Positions 24,579 through 33,177 of a stretch of 64,000 bases of DNA are shown here, one piece after another; within the stretch, counting starts at the first letter, position 1, and the number at the start of each line of letters is the position of its first letter. A program made the position numbers and the translations under genes. This stretch comes from Bacteroidales bacterium (GTDB lineage Bacteria > Bacteroidota > Bacteroidia > Bacteroidales > UBA932). The notes under the pieces were generated by a model. The model saw nothing but the letters and a program-made list of their open reading frames with translations, did not search any database and was not told where the DNA came from. The DNA lies in contig JAKSJO010000011.1 of the NCBI GenBank assembly GCA_024398125.1, forward strand, positions 1 to 64,000, in the 5' to 3' direction.

Positions 24579-25514
24579 TTATAGATTCTTGTATTTTTTC
24601 TTGTCCTTGATCCAGAAGCCGTAGACTTCACTGACGCGGCCGGCGGTGATGAAGCAGTCGATGTGCTCGTCGTTGATCTTCTCCATCAGCTTTGCGAACT
24701 CGTCATTGGTAAGGATGGCCTCGATTTCGGTCTTTTCCTCGCCGGTATAGCCTCCGGTGACCTTGTAGAGCGATACGCCGCGCACAAGTTCATGGACGAT
24801 ATAGTCGCGAAGCTTCTCGTGATCCTTGGTGATGATGCAGACGCGCTTCTTTGCATTGAGACCCGCTGTGAAGTAATCCACCACGATTCCGTTGATCCAG
24901 GTTCCGAAGAAGCCAAGGATGACGAAATAGAGTGAATTGCCGGGAATGAAAAACGCCGAGAGGCTGACTGCCGCACCCGCAAAGGTCACTGCAGTTCCGA
25001 TGTCGACATGCAGATACTTGTTAAGGATCTTGGCAGGTATGTCAAGGCCTCCGGTAGAGGCGTTGATTCTGAACAGTACAGCCTGGGCAAAGCTCAGAAG
25101 GACGACGAAACCGAACAGGTAGAACCAGTAATCGGTCGCCCCGCCCATGTTGAAGAATGTCTTGGGGTCGATTCCGAAACGGATGTCGATCCATTCAAGA
25201 AGTCCCAGCCAGGGCGACAGGATAAGAGCAGCATAGACTGTCTTGGTGCCGAACTCCTTGCCGATCATGATGTAGGCGAGGATCAGCAGGATCACATTCA
25301 ACACAAACGTCAGTATTGACACCGGTATGTCGGTAAGACGGTTGAGCACGACGCAGAGTCCGGCAAGCGAACCTACAGCCAGACCGCTGGGCTGAAGGAA
25401 GTAGTGGACCGCAATTGCAGTGATGAACATTCCGCCGGTCATCAGCAGCAGCTCCACCCAGAACTGCTTGCCCTTGATGTATTCGACAGTCTCTTTTGAA
25501 ATTAAAGGCTTCAT
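24579..25514 (-). CDS. YitT family membrane protein (DUF161/DUF2179)
   Basis: The 311-residue protein has five or six membrane helices in the N-terminal two thirds (MFITAIAVHYFLQPSGLAVG, then FVLNVILLILAYIMIG) and a C-terminal soluble DUF2179 domain (VTGGYTGEEKTEIEAILT and GFWIKDKKKY). The family has an unknown transport or regulatory role; DUF2179 resembles PII-like folds. It starts ten bases after pncB ends, so the two are probably co-transcribed. Confidence 0.9.
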   Translation of the reverse strand: MKPLISKETVEYIKGKQFWVELLLMTGGMFITAIAVHYFLQPSGLAVGSLAGLCVVLNRLTDIPVSILTFVLNVILLILAYIMIGKEFGTKTVYAALILSPWLGLLEWIDIRFGIDPKTFFNMGGATDYWFYLFGFVVLLSFAQAVLFRINASTGGLDIPAKILNKYLHVDIGTAVTFAGAAVSLSAFFIPGNSLYFVILGFFGTWINGIVVDYFTAGLNAKKRVCIITKDHEKLRDYIVHELVRGVSLYKVTGGYTGEEKTEIEAILTNDEFAKLMEKINDEHIDCFITAGRVSEVYGFWIKDKKKYKNL

Positions 25515-25524
25515 TTGTTTTTGA

Positions 25525-26721
25525 TTAATCTCCGATAACGCTCAGTATGTACTTGCATTTATCAGGATTGCCCAGAGTCTTGCCCTTGTCGCAGCTGAGC
25601 TTTATGCAGTCATGCCATTCACGAAGCTCGGTGATGCGTCCCTTTACGAGCTTGATGACGATGTTGCTTGGCTTGCAGTCAGTGACGTCACAGGTAAGGA
25701 AGGTGCCGACACCATAAGAGTCCTGGACACGTCCGGCACAGTACTTATGGATCTCGATAGCACGCTCGATGTTCAGTCCATTGCTGTATACGACCTGCTT
25801 GCCGACAGGATCGATGCCCAGGGACTGATACTTTGCGATGATCTTCTCTGTCTGCTCCTCCTCGTTTCCACTGTCCACACGGAGACCCTTGTACATCATT
25901 GCCATGCGCTTCGACAGATTGCTGAAGAACACCTTGTCTCCGAAGCAGTCATATAGGAAGATTCCGTTGTCTCCATCGTATACGTCGCTGAATTTCCTCA
26001 TGACATTGTAGTTGCACTCGAAGATACCGCTGACGTTCTCCTCAAAGGAGATGAGCTGGTGCGACATGGTTCCGAGACAGCCGATGTTGTACTTCATTGC
26101 GAGCCATACGTTGCTGGTACCTGTGAATTTTCCTGTCCAGCCACCCTGAGAGTAAACTTCGGTCATCTCGCGTACGACCATTTCCTGGTGGTCGAACGAA
26201 AGACGGCGGCGGGTTCCCATGTCACCGAGGACAAGGCCGGAGCCGAAGATGCGCGAAGCCTTCTCGCGGGCACGGATACGCTCTAGTTCAGGGTTGTAGC
26301 GCTCGATATCTCCGTTCAGGGTATGTACCAGCTCGGAAATTATCGAAAGGAGGGGCATTTCCCACATGATGGTCGAGAACCACTTTCCACAGACATCGAT
26401 GCTGAGATGGCCTTCCTCATCCTGACTGATGCTGACCTCGTCGGGGTTGAAACGGTAGCCGCGCAGGAAGGTGAAGTACCACAGAGGGAGGTAAACGCAC
26501 TTGTTTGTAAGGAACTCTATCTCTTCCTCGGTGATGGTGACATTCTTCATCATGTCTACCTGTTCCTGGAGAAGGGCCGCGAAGCCCTCGGGATAACAGG
26601 TGCTGTTACGATCGATGAAACTGTATTGAACTTCTGCACGGGGATAGGTCTTCAACACGTAGTACTGGCAGGTGAACGTGTAGAGGTCGTTATCCGTGAA
26701 GTGAGTGATAATCTGACGCAT
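25525..26721 (-). CDS. pncB: Nicotinate phosphoribosyltransferase
   Basis: The start is placed at ATG 26721 (MRQIITHFTDNDLYTFT), the conserved beginning of the family and 49 bases after a -7 box; upstream codons look non-coding. The 398-residue protein has FLRGYRF, the GTSNVWLAMKYN segment, the phosphorylated-His region GTMSHQLI and SNGLNIERAIEI. It makes nicotinate mononucleotide from nicotinate and PRPP, the first step of NAD salvage (Preiss-Handler pathway). It is divergent from rpsP with interleaved promoters. Confidence 0.92.
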   Translation of the reverse strand: MRQIITHFTDNDLYTFTCQYYVLKTYPRAEVQYSFIDRNSTCYPEGFAALLQEQVDMMKNVTITEEEIEFLTNKCVYLPLWYFTFLRGYRFNPDEVSISQDEEGHLSIDVCGKWFSTIMWEMPLLSIISELVHTLNGDIERYNPELERIRAREKASRIFGSGLVLGDMGTRRRLSFDHQEMVVREMTEVYSQGGWTGKFTGTSNVWLAMKYNIGCLGTMSHQLISFEENVSGIFECNYNVMRKFSDVYDGDNGIFLYDCFGDKVFFSNLSKRMAMMYKGLRVDSGNEEEQTEKIIAKYQSLGIDPVGKQVVYSNGLNIERAIEIHKYCAGRVQDSYGVGTFLTCDVTDCKPSNIVIKLVKGRITELREWHDCIKLSCDKGKTLGNPDKCKYILSVIGD

Positions 26722-26766
26722 AATAGGGTATTTCAAGGCAATGCCTTTTAAATAAGTATAGTTGTG

Positions 26767-26797
26767 TTTGCAAAGATAAATAAATTCAGTAATTTTG
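26767..26797 (+). promoter_or_regulatory. Promoter of rpsP-rimM
   Basis: TTTG (26767-26770), exactly 19 bp, then TAATTTTG (26790-26797). It gives a leader of about 55 bases and overlaps the divergent pncB promoter. Confidence 0.78.
26771..26778 (-). promoter_or_regulatory. -7 box (TATCTTTG) of pncB
   Basis: Minus-strand TATCTTTG lies 49 bases before the pncB start, inside the spacer of the rpsP promoter, so the two promoters should compete for polymerase. Confidence 0.55.
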
Positions 26798-26858
26798 CAC
26801 CCGCTTTCCTCGAGAAGGGAAGCATAGGTTAAACAAACACTTTTAAAACAGATTAACA

Positions 26859-27398
26859 ATGGCTGTTAAAATTCGTCTCCAGCGCCACGGTAAGAAGAAT
26901 TTCGCATTCTTCCACATTGTAGTGGCAGACTCACGTTCACCACGTGATGGTCGTTACATCGAGCAGATCGGCTCTTACAACCCAAACACCAACCCTGCTA
27001 CCATCATCCTTGATTTCGACAAGGCATGCTCATGGCTCAAGGTAGGTGCTCAGCCAACCCTCACCGCTCGCCGCATCCTCTCTTACGAGGGCGTACTCCT
27101 CCGCAACCACCTCGATGGTGGTGTAGCTAAGGGCGCACTCACCCAGGAGCAGGCTGACAAGAAGTTCCTCGATTGGAAGAACGGCAAGGACGCTAAGGTT
27201 GAGGCTAAGAAGGCAGGTCTTACCAAGGACGCTGCTGCAAAGGCTAAGGCTGCGCTCGAGGCAGAGGCAAAGGTAAATCAGGAGAGAGCTGAAGCTATCG
27301 CTAAGAAGAAGGCTGAGGCTGCTGCCGAGGCTGCCGCTAAGGCTGCTGAGGAGGCTGCTGCAGCAGAGGCTCCAGCTGAGGCACCTGCAGAGGCTTAA
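26859..27398 (+). CDS. rpsP: 30S ribosomal protein S16 with a C-terminal extension
   Basis: Residues 1-80 are a normal S16 ([46 protein letters not shown]). The family is usually 80-100 residues; here a further 80-90 residues follow, rich in Ala, Lys and Glu and ending in repeats of APAEA. Such tails occur in Bacteroidota S16, are predicted to be helical or disordered, and may reach the ribosome surface. It is followed by rimM after three bases, the usual partner in S16 and 16S maturation. Confidence 0.97.
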   Translation: MAVKIRLQRHGKKNFAFFHIVVADSRSPRDGRYIEQIGSYNPNTNPATIILDFDKACSWLKVGAQPTLTARRILSYEGVLLRNHLDGGVAKGALTQEQADKKFLDWKNGKDAKVEAKKAGLTKDAAAKAKAALEAEAKVNQERAEAIAKKKAEAAAEAAAKAAEEAAAAEAPAEAPAEA

Positions 27399-27401
27399 TT
27401 C

Positions 27402-27923
27402 ATGTCGGAAGAGAACAATACTCTTCTGCAGATAGCCAAGGTGCTTAAATCCAACGGCACTGATGGCGGCATCCTTCTTGGATTTCGTGACATAGCGCCC
27501 GAAGATATCGACCTCAAGGAACCGGTGTTCATCTATTTCGATGGACTTCCGGTTCCGTTTTTTATTGACTCCTTTACCCGCAAGGGCACAAACAAGGCTA
27601 TCGCAAAGCTGACCGACATGTCCAGCCTCGAAGACGCGGAGGAAATCGTCGGCCAGGCCGTATACGTAGACGAAAGTACGATCGAAGGCTACGAGGATGA
27701 CGATGATTTCGGTTTCGAGGATCTTGAAGGCTGGGCTTTCATCAACAACGGATCCCCTGCCGGAACCGTTTCCGGTTTCGAGGACATCCCCGGCAATCCT
27801 TGCCTTTATGTCACCAAGGATGACGGCGAGGAAGTCATGGTTCCTCTTCACGAGGATCTGCTCGAAGCAATCGACGCCGAGAATCAGGAAGTCCGGATGA
27901 ATTTGCCGGAAGGGCTATTATAA
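27402..27923 (+). CDS. rimM: 16S rRNA processing protein RimM
   Basis: The 173-residue protein has the RimM N-terminal barrel (KVLKSNGTDGGILLGFRD) and a C-terminal PRC-barrel (LEGWAFINNGSPAGTVSGF, CLYVTKDDGEEVMVPLHEDL). It binds S19 in the 30S head and helps mature the 3' domain of 16S rRNA. It is co-transcribed with rpsP. The stop lies inside the edge of a 190-bp intergenic repeat. Confidence 0.93.
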   Translation: MSEENNTLLQIAKVLKSNGTDGGILLGFRDIAPEDIDLKEPVFIYFDGLPVPFFIDSFTRKGTNKAIAKLTDMSSLEDAEEIVGQAVYVDESTIEGYEDDDDFGFEDLEGWAFINNGSPAGTVSGFEDIPGNPCLYVTKDDGEEVMVPLHEDLLEAIDAENQEVRMNLPEGLL

Positions 27924-28108
27924 GGGGGTGCTTCGCTCCCCCTGTAACCCCCACGGCCTTTCCACCTTTCCGTATTTGTTCGCAAGCTCACAAATACACG
28001 GCACGGCCGATCCGCTGATGCGGATTCGCTTCGCGAGATGAATAGTAAATAACGAAAGACGGAGACTCGATCGAGTCTCCGTCTTTCGTCTATATCAAGG
28101 GATCTAAC
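27915..28108 (+). repeat. 190-bp intergenic inverted repeat, copy A
   Basis: This segment is highly similar to the reverse complement of 32062-32254. Identical runs include CCCCCACGGCCTTTCCACCT with its extension (27949-27985) and the block from about 27987 to 28049. It ends with a strong palindrome (GGAGACTCGATCGAGTCTCC inside 28056-28086) that can serve as a two-way terminator. It lies between convergent rimM and feo genes. Confidence 0.85.
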
Positions 28109-28253
28109 GCCTCGCGTCACAATCTTTCTTTTGGCAGTTGCAGTTTTGTGGGCAGGAACCGCAGTTGCAGGTTCCTTTGCGCCGAAGGGTGCGGATGGCA
28201 AGTATAGCCAGGGCAGCTACCACTAGAAGAATGATTATGCTCGCGAAGTTCAT
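28104..28253 (-). CDS. FeoB-associated Cys-rich membrane protein
   Basis: The start at 28253 gives MNFASIIILLVVAALAILA, a single membrane helix, then RRKGTCNCGSCPQNCNC and a short tail, 49 residues in all. A longer frame upstream overlaps feoB and has no features. It matches the FeoB-associated Cys-rich family (PF12669) seen after feoB in Bacteroidota and Firmicutes. It lies 11 bases after feoAB and probably binds iron or a redox partner at the membrane. Exact role not known. Confidence 0.85.
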   Translation of the reverse strand: MNFASIIILLVVAALAILAIRTLRRKGTCNCGSCPQNCNCQKKDCDARR

Positions 28254-28264
28254 ATCCGGAAATG

Positions 28265-30622
28265 TTAGATGAACATGCCGGCAATGAGATAGGCCGCCAT
28301 TGCACATATCCATGCGATGATGCACTGGAAGAGTACGATATAGAATGCCCATTTGCCGCCAAGTTCACGACGGATGGCCGCGATGGCTGCAACACACGGT
28401 GTATATAAGAGGCAGAACACCAGCAGAGGTATGACGGTCAATGAGCTGAGAGCCTGGGTCGCACCAAGCACTTCCATGGTTGACACTACGCTTTCCTTGG
28501 CCATCAGACCGCTGATAAGCGATGTCACGATCCTCCAGTCACCGAGTCCCATAGGAGAGAAGACCGGAGCGATCAGTCCTGCAATATGCGCCAGGATGCT
28601 TTCGGAACCGTCGGTCACGAAGTTGAGACGGAAGTCAAAGGACTGGAGAGCCCAGATTACGAGGGTCGCAAGGAAGATCACGCTGAAGGCTCTCTGGATG
28701 AAGTCTTTGGTCTTGTCCCAAAGAAGGTGTCCGACATTCTTTGGATTTGGCAGGCGGTATACGGGCAACTCCATCACGAATGGAGAATTTTCTCCGTCGC
28801 GGTTTAGCCATTTTCGGACGAGGGCAATCAATACACCCACAGCAATTCCGAGGACATACAGGCCGACCATGACAAGACCGCTGTGCTCGGGAATGAATGC
28901 GTTGATAAGGAATGAGTAGACGGCAATCTTTGCCGAACAGCTCATGAACGGAGTCAGCATGATGGTCAGGCGTCGAGCCTGTGCCGAAGGCAATGTACGC
29001 GAAGCCATGACGCCTGGGACCGTACAGCCGAATCCGATCAGCATCGGCACGATTGAACGGCCGGAAAGGCCGATCTTGCGAAGAAGCTTGTCCGAAACGA
29101 ACGCCACGCGTGCCATGTATCCGCTATCCTCGATGAGCGACAGGAAGAAAAACAGCACGACAATCACAGGCACGAAACTGACAACCGTTCCGACTCCGCC
29201 GAACAGCGCGTCGCTGACCAGAGACCGTACGGTGCCGCTTACGGCCCAGCGTCCCAGAGCCGCGTCAACACTGCCTCCGATTGCCGTGATTCCTGCGTCC
29301 AGTATATCCTGGAGCCATAATCCTATCACATCGAAGGTCATCCAGAAGACCAAAGCCATGATTGCTATGAAAGCCGGGATCGCCGTCCAGCGTCCGGTAA
29401 GTATCTTGTCGATTCTGTTGCTGCGTCGGCGTTCCTTGCTCTCACGAGGCTTGACCACTGTCTGGGCACAGAGCCTGCTGATGAAAGAGAATCTCATGTC
29501 TGCCATTGCAGCGTGCCTGTCCATGCCCCGGTGTTCTTCCATTTCGCAGATGATTTCCTCGAGCATGGCCTTCTCGTTCTCGCTAAGCTCCAGCCGTTCC
29601 ATGATTTCCTTGTCCCCTTCGACAAGGCGGCTTGCGACGAAACGCTTAGGCAGTCCGGCACGTTCAGCGTGGTCTTCGACCAGATGCATGATGCTGTGCA
29701 GGCAGCGATGAACCGCGCCGCCGAAGTCATCCTTGTCGCAGAAGTCCTGGCGGGCAGGCTTCTCCTGGAAGGTCGCGATGTGCATTGCATGCTCGACGAG
29801 CTCATTGATGCCCTCTCCCTTGCCGGCCGCGATAGGGACCACAGGAATGCCGAGCAGCTTTTCCATCTCGTTGACACGGACCGCACCGCCGTTGCTGCGG
29901 AGCTCGTCCATGATGTTGAGCGCAAGAACCATCGGAATCTCCATTTCCATCAGCTGGATGGTCAGGTAGAGGTTCCTCTCGATGTTGGTCGCGTCTACGA
30001 CATTGATTATCGCTTTCGGCTTCTCGTTGAAAATGAACTCGCGGGCAACGATTTCCTCCTCGGTATAGGTCGAAAGCGAGTAGATGCCCGGGAGGTCTGT
30101 CACACATGTCTCAGGATGTCCCTTGATCGAACCGTCCTTGCGGTCTACTGTTACGCCAGGGAAGTTGCCGACATGCTGGTTTGATCCCGTCAGCTGGTTG
30201 AAGAGTGTAGTCTTTCCGCAGTTCTGCTGGCCTGCGAGCGCCATTGTGATGACGGTTCCCTTGTCAAGCCGATGCTCATGGTCCTTGGAATGATACTTTC
30301 CTGCCTCTCCGAGTCCCGGATGAGAGTTGTGCTCATGAAGGAAGCTGTTGTATCCGCTTGTTTCGGGAATCGAAACCGGTGCGGCATGCTCTTCCCCGAC
30401 GGACTGTGACACTTCTATCATTGCAGCCTCGCTGAGACGCAGGGTAAGTGAATACCCGTGGATGAGAATCTCTATAGGGTCGCCCATGGGAGCGCGCTTG
30501 ACCAGAGTCAGCTCCGCCCCCGGAATCATGCCCATGTCCAGCAGGTGCTGGCGCATCGTTCCGGTGCCACCTACAGCCTTGATAACGGCTGAACTTCCTA
30601 TGTTGAGATCCTTGAGTGTCAT
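28265..30622 (-). CDS. feoB: Ferrous iron transporter, FeoA-FeoB fusion
   Basis: The start at 30622 (MTLKDLNIGSSAVIKAVGG) is the normal beginning of a FeoA SH3-like domain; it covers about residues 1-75. After a His-rich linker the G domain has G1 AGQQNCGKTT, G3 DLPG and G4 NIMD, then a helical GDI-like domain and a membrane domain with two Gate regions. The 785-residue product takes up Fe(II) using GTP. FeoAB fusions are common in Bacteroidales. Eight bases separate a -7 box from the ATG, so the mRNA may be leaderless. Fur-like control is likely from the family, but I see no clear Fur box. Confidence 0.95.
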   Translation of the reverse strand: MTLKDLNIGSSAVIKAVGGTGTMRQHLLDMGMIPGAELTLVKRAPMGDPIEILIHGYSLTLRLSEAAMIEVSQSVGEEHAAPVSIPETSGYNSFLHEHNSHPGLGEAGKYHSKDHEHRLDKGTVITMALAGQQNCGKTTLFNQLTGSNQHVGNFPGVTVDRKDGSIKGHPETCVTDLPGIYSLSTYTEEEIVAREFIFNEKPKAIINVVDATNIERNLYLTIQLMEMEIPMVLALNIMDELRSNGGAVRVNEMEKLLGIPVVPIAAGKGEGINELVEHAMHIATFQEKPARQDFCDKDDFGGAVHRCLHSIMHLVEDHAERAGLPKRFVASRLVEGDKEIMERLELSENEKAMLEEIICEMEEHRGMDRHAAMADMRFSFISRLCAQTVVKPRESKERRRSNRIDKILTGRWTAIPAFIAIMALVFWMTFDVIGLWLQDILDAGITAIGGSVDAALGRWAVSGTVRSLVSDALFGGVGTVVSFVPVIVVLFFFLSLIEDSGYMARVAFVSDKLLRKIGLSGRSIVPMLIGFGCTVPGVMASRTLPSAQARRLTIMLTPFMSCSAKIAVYSFLINAFIPEHSGLVMVGLYVLGIAVGVLIALVRKWLNRDGENSPFVMELPVYRLPNPKNVGHLLWDKTKDFIQRAFSVIFLATLVIWALQSFDFRLNFVTDGSESILAHIAGLIAPVFSPMGLGDWRIVTSLISGLMAKESVVSTMEVLGATQALSSLTVIPLLVFCLLYTPCVAAIAAIRRELGGKWAFYIVLFQCIIAWICAMAAYLIAGMFI

Positions 30623-30630
30623 TTCCGATG

Positions 30631-30638
30631 CAAAGATA
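30631..30638 (-). promoter_or_regulatory. -7 box (TATCTTTG) of feoAB
   Basis: Minus-strand TATCTTTG ends eight bases before the feoAB ATG; no -33 match is clear. Confidence 0.5.
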
Positions 30639-30684
30639 GTAAAACTAGGTCGGCTCTTGCTCATCACTTTTAGTGATAAATGTG

Positions 30685-30692
30685 TAACTTTG
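30685..30692 (+). promoter_or_regulatory. -7 box (TAACTTTG) of cstA
   Basis: TAACTTTG matches TAnnTTTG and lies 24 bases before the cstA ATG. Confidence 0.5.
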
Positions 30693-30716
30693 CGCCGTTA
30701 AAAACGAACTTTTATC

Positions 30717-32066
30717 ATGTATTCCTTCCTTTTGAGCGTCTGTGCCCTCATTCTGGGCTACTTCGTGTATGGAAAATTCGTGGACAAGGTCTTCGCACCC
30801 GATCCAAACCGTCTGACTCCAGCCATCGCAAAGGCTGACGGCGTGGACTTCATTCCAATGCCGACCTGGAAGATCTTCATGATCCAGTTCCTCAACATCG
30901 CAGGAACCGGTCCGGTGTTCGGCGCCATCATGGGAGCCAAGTTCGGCCCTGCCGCATATCTCTGGATCGTTTTCGGATGTATCTTCGGTGGAGCTGTCCA
31001 TGACTTCCTGTCAGGAATGCTTTCGCTCAGACATGGAGGAGCTTCTCTCCCTGAACTTATCGGCCATTATCTTGGAAACAAGACAAAGACCGTCATGCTG
31101 ATATTCTCGATCCTGCTTCTCCTCATGGTCGGTGCCGTGTTCGTGTACAGCCCTGCCAGCATCCTTTCAGGCATGGTCGGCGACGGCGGCAACACATGGT
31201 TCATGATCTGGGTGGCAATCATCCTCGGCTACTATGTTATCGCGACCCTCCTTCCTGTGGACAAGATCATCGGACGCATCTATCCTGTTTTCGCGGTTGC
31301 CCTTATCTTCATGGCAGTCGGCATGATGGGCGGTCTTCTTTCACGCTGGCCTTCCATTCCGGAGTTCTGGCAGGGCCTCGGCAACAGAACCGCGGAGACC
31401 GGCGCACATCAGTCGATATTCCCTTACATGTTCATATCAATCGCCTGTGGTGCTGTCAGTGGCTTTCATGCGACCCAGAGTCCTATGATGGCGCGATGTC
31501 TCAAGAACGAGAAGCTCGGACGCCCTGTATTCTACGGCGCAATGGTCACCGAAGGTCTTGTCGCTCTCATCTGGGCAGCAGTATCGTCTTATGTCTTCTT
31601 TGACGGAGGCCTTGCCGAGACAGGCTGTGCATCGGGTGCCGCTCCGGCTGTCGTGACTGCCGTAAGCACCAAGTGGCTTGGCGTTGCCGGAGGAGTTCTT
31701 GCAATGCTGGGTGTCGTTGCAGCTCCTATCACCAGCGGTGACACAGCGCTTCGAAGTGCAAGAATGATTGTTGCAGACATGCTTCACATCGAACAGAAGA
31801 GCATGATCCGCCGCCTTGCCATCAGCGCACCTATATTCGCTGTCACAGGCCTGATGCTCTGGTACAATATCGCTGACGCGGATGGCTTCAACACCATATG
31901 GAAGTACTTCGGATGGGCGAACCAGACACTCTCGGTATTCACCTTCTGGGCGCTTACCGCATTCCTCAAGAAGGAGCGCAAGGGCCTCAGCTATCTCATT
32001 GCAGCCATCCCTGCAGTCTTCATGACCGTAGTCTGCACCAGTTACATCCTGATGGAAATATTTTAG
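30717..32066 (+). CDS. cstA: Carbon starvation protein A, peptide transporter
   Basis: The 449-residue membrane protein has the CstA N-terminal motif (GYFVYGKFVDKVFAPD), FLNIAGTGPVFGAIMGAKFG and about a dozen hydrophobic helices. It is shorter than E. coli CstA (about 700 residues), as is usual for Bacteroidota. Members import peptides or pyruvate; peptides are more likely here. It is divergent from feoAB and followed by copy B of the intergenic repeat. Confidence 0.92.
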   Translation: MYSFLLSVCALILGYFVYGKFVDKVFAPDPNRLTPAIAKADGVDFIPMPTWKIFMIQFLNIAGTGPVFGAIMGAKFGPAAYLWIVFGCIFGGAVHDFLSGMLSLRHGGASLPELIGHYLGNKTKTVMLIFSILLLLMVGAVFVYSPASILSGMVGDGGNTWFMIWVAIILGYYVIATLLPVDKIIGRIYPVFAVALIFMAVGMMGGLLSRWPSIPEFWQGLGNRTAETGAHQSIFPYMFISIACGAVSGFHATQSPMMARCLKNEKLGRPVFYGAMVTEGLVALIWAAVSSYVFFDGGLAETGCASGAAPAVVTAVSTKWLGVAGGVLAMLGVVAAPITSGDTALRSARMIVADMLHIEQKSMIRRLAISAPIFAVTGLMLWYNIADADGFNTIWKYFGWANQTLSVFTFWALTAFLKKERKGLSYLIAAIPAVFMTVVCTSYILMEIF

Positions 32067-32254
32067 GACTCTGATCCTTGATCCATAACAAAAGACGGAA
32101 GCTCGATCGAGTCTCCGTCTTTATTTTTACTATTCATCTCGCGAAGCGAATCCGCATCAGCGGATCGGCCGTGCCGTGTATTTGTGAGTGTGCGAACAAA
32201 TACGGAAAGGTGGAAAGGCCGTGGGGGTCGCAGGGGGAGTGTCTCCCCCTTAAT
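32062..32254 (-). repeat. 190-bp intergenic inverted repeat, copy B
   Basis: Highly similar to the reverse complement of 27915-28108, with the GA-rich terminator palindrome at 32093-32123 next to cstA. It lies between the convergent cstA and ispE genes, and its edge covers the ispE stop codon. Together with copy A it brackets about 4 kb containing the feo genes and cstA. Confidence 0.85.
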
Positions 32255-33176
32255 AGATAGCGAATAGCGCTGAGCCGGAGCCGGACATCGAGGCGTAGAT
32301 GGCGCCGCTGTCGTAGAGGGACTGCTTGATTGCCGCAAGTTCGGGATGTGCGGAGAATACGGTGGTCTCGAAGTCGTTCACAAGGACATCCTTCCATGCC
32401 TCGACAGGCTTTTCAAGAGCATCCATAAGCGGAACGTATGGGCAGTCCGCCATGGCTTCGCGCGGAGTGATGCCGCGGTATGCCTCGGCAGTGCTTACAG
32501 CGATGCCGTCGGGAACGATTACCTTTAATAGGTAATTGGAGGCACCCAGGCCGGTGTTTTCGGATTCAGAAGGCCCAACCGGAACCGCGCAGGCTGAATC
32601 ATTTCCGGAAAGGTCGATACCCTCCAAAGAGAAAGGTTCAAGGACCTCTCCCCTGCCGCGGCCGAGCATAGGTCGGTTATAGATGAAGAATGCGCAGTCG
32701 GAGCCGAGGCGGGCGGCGTAAGCCGCGAGGCTTTCGTCAGAAAGCCCGAGCGCGAAGAGTCCGTCAAGGACGCGGAGCGCGAAGGCCGCATCGGCGGAAC
32801 CGCCACCGAGACCTGCACCTACCGGAGACGTCTTTTCGAGGAATATCTTCACAGGCTTCAGTTCGAAATCCTCCGCCAGAAGCTGATAAGCCTTTACGGT
32901 CAGATCCTTCAGCGGATCCCAGTCAACGCCTTCCCTGCGGGCGATAGTGATCATCACCTTGCCGTCCTCACTGATGGCCTGGGCCAGCTGGTCCTCGGAA
33001 TAGCGCGCATAAAGCGAAGCCGAAGTCTCGCTCCAGCCATCACCCAAGATGATTTCAAGTGTATCGGAAATGCCGAAATAGGGTGCAAAGAGAGTCTCAA
33101 GCTCATGAAATCCGTCCGGGCGCTTACGTATCACGCTCAGACCGAGATTCACTTTGACGTTAGGATGTACTACCAT
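32250..33176 (-). CDS. ispE: 4-diphosphocytidyl-2-C-methyl-D-erythritol kinase
   Basis: The 308-residue GHMP kinase has VHPNVKVNLGLSVIRKRPDGFHEL at its start, the ATP motif SPVGAGLGGGSADAAF and a C-terminal SGSGSALFAIY. It phosphorylates CDP-methylerythritol in the MEP isoprenoid pathway. It follows sufD by one base and so ends the suf transcript; the later MEP enzymes IspG and IspH need Fe-S clusters, which makes the pairing sensible. IspD is encoded 7 kb away at 40.5 kb. Confidence 0.95.
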   Translation of the reverse strand: MVVHPNVKVNLGLSVIRKRPDGFHELETLFAPYFGISDTLEIILGDGWSETSASLYARYSEDQLAQAISEDGKVMITIARREGVDWDPLKDLTVKAYQLLAEDFELKPVKIFLEKTSPVGAGLGGGSADAAFALRVLDGLFALGLSDESLAAYAARLGSDCAFFIYNRPMLGRGRGEVLEPFSLEGIDLSGNDSACAVPVGPSESENTGLGASNYLLKVIVPDGIAVSTAEAYRGITPREAMADCPYVPLMDALEKPVEAWKDVLVNDFETTVFSAHPELAAIKQSLYDSGAIYASMSGSGSALFAIY

Positions 33177-33177
33177 G

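Noticed and set aside
27030-27851. 273-codon minus-strand frame opposite rpsP and rimM
   Set aside because: The Ser/Leu runs come from the repetitive Ala/Glu/Lys codons of the S16 tail on the other strand.
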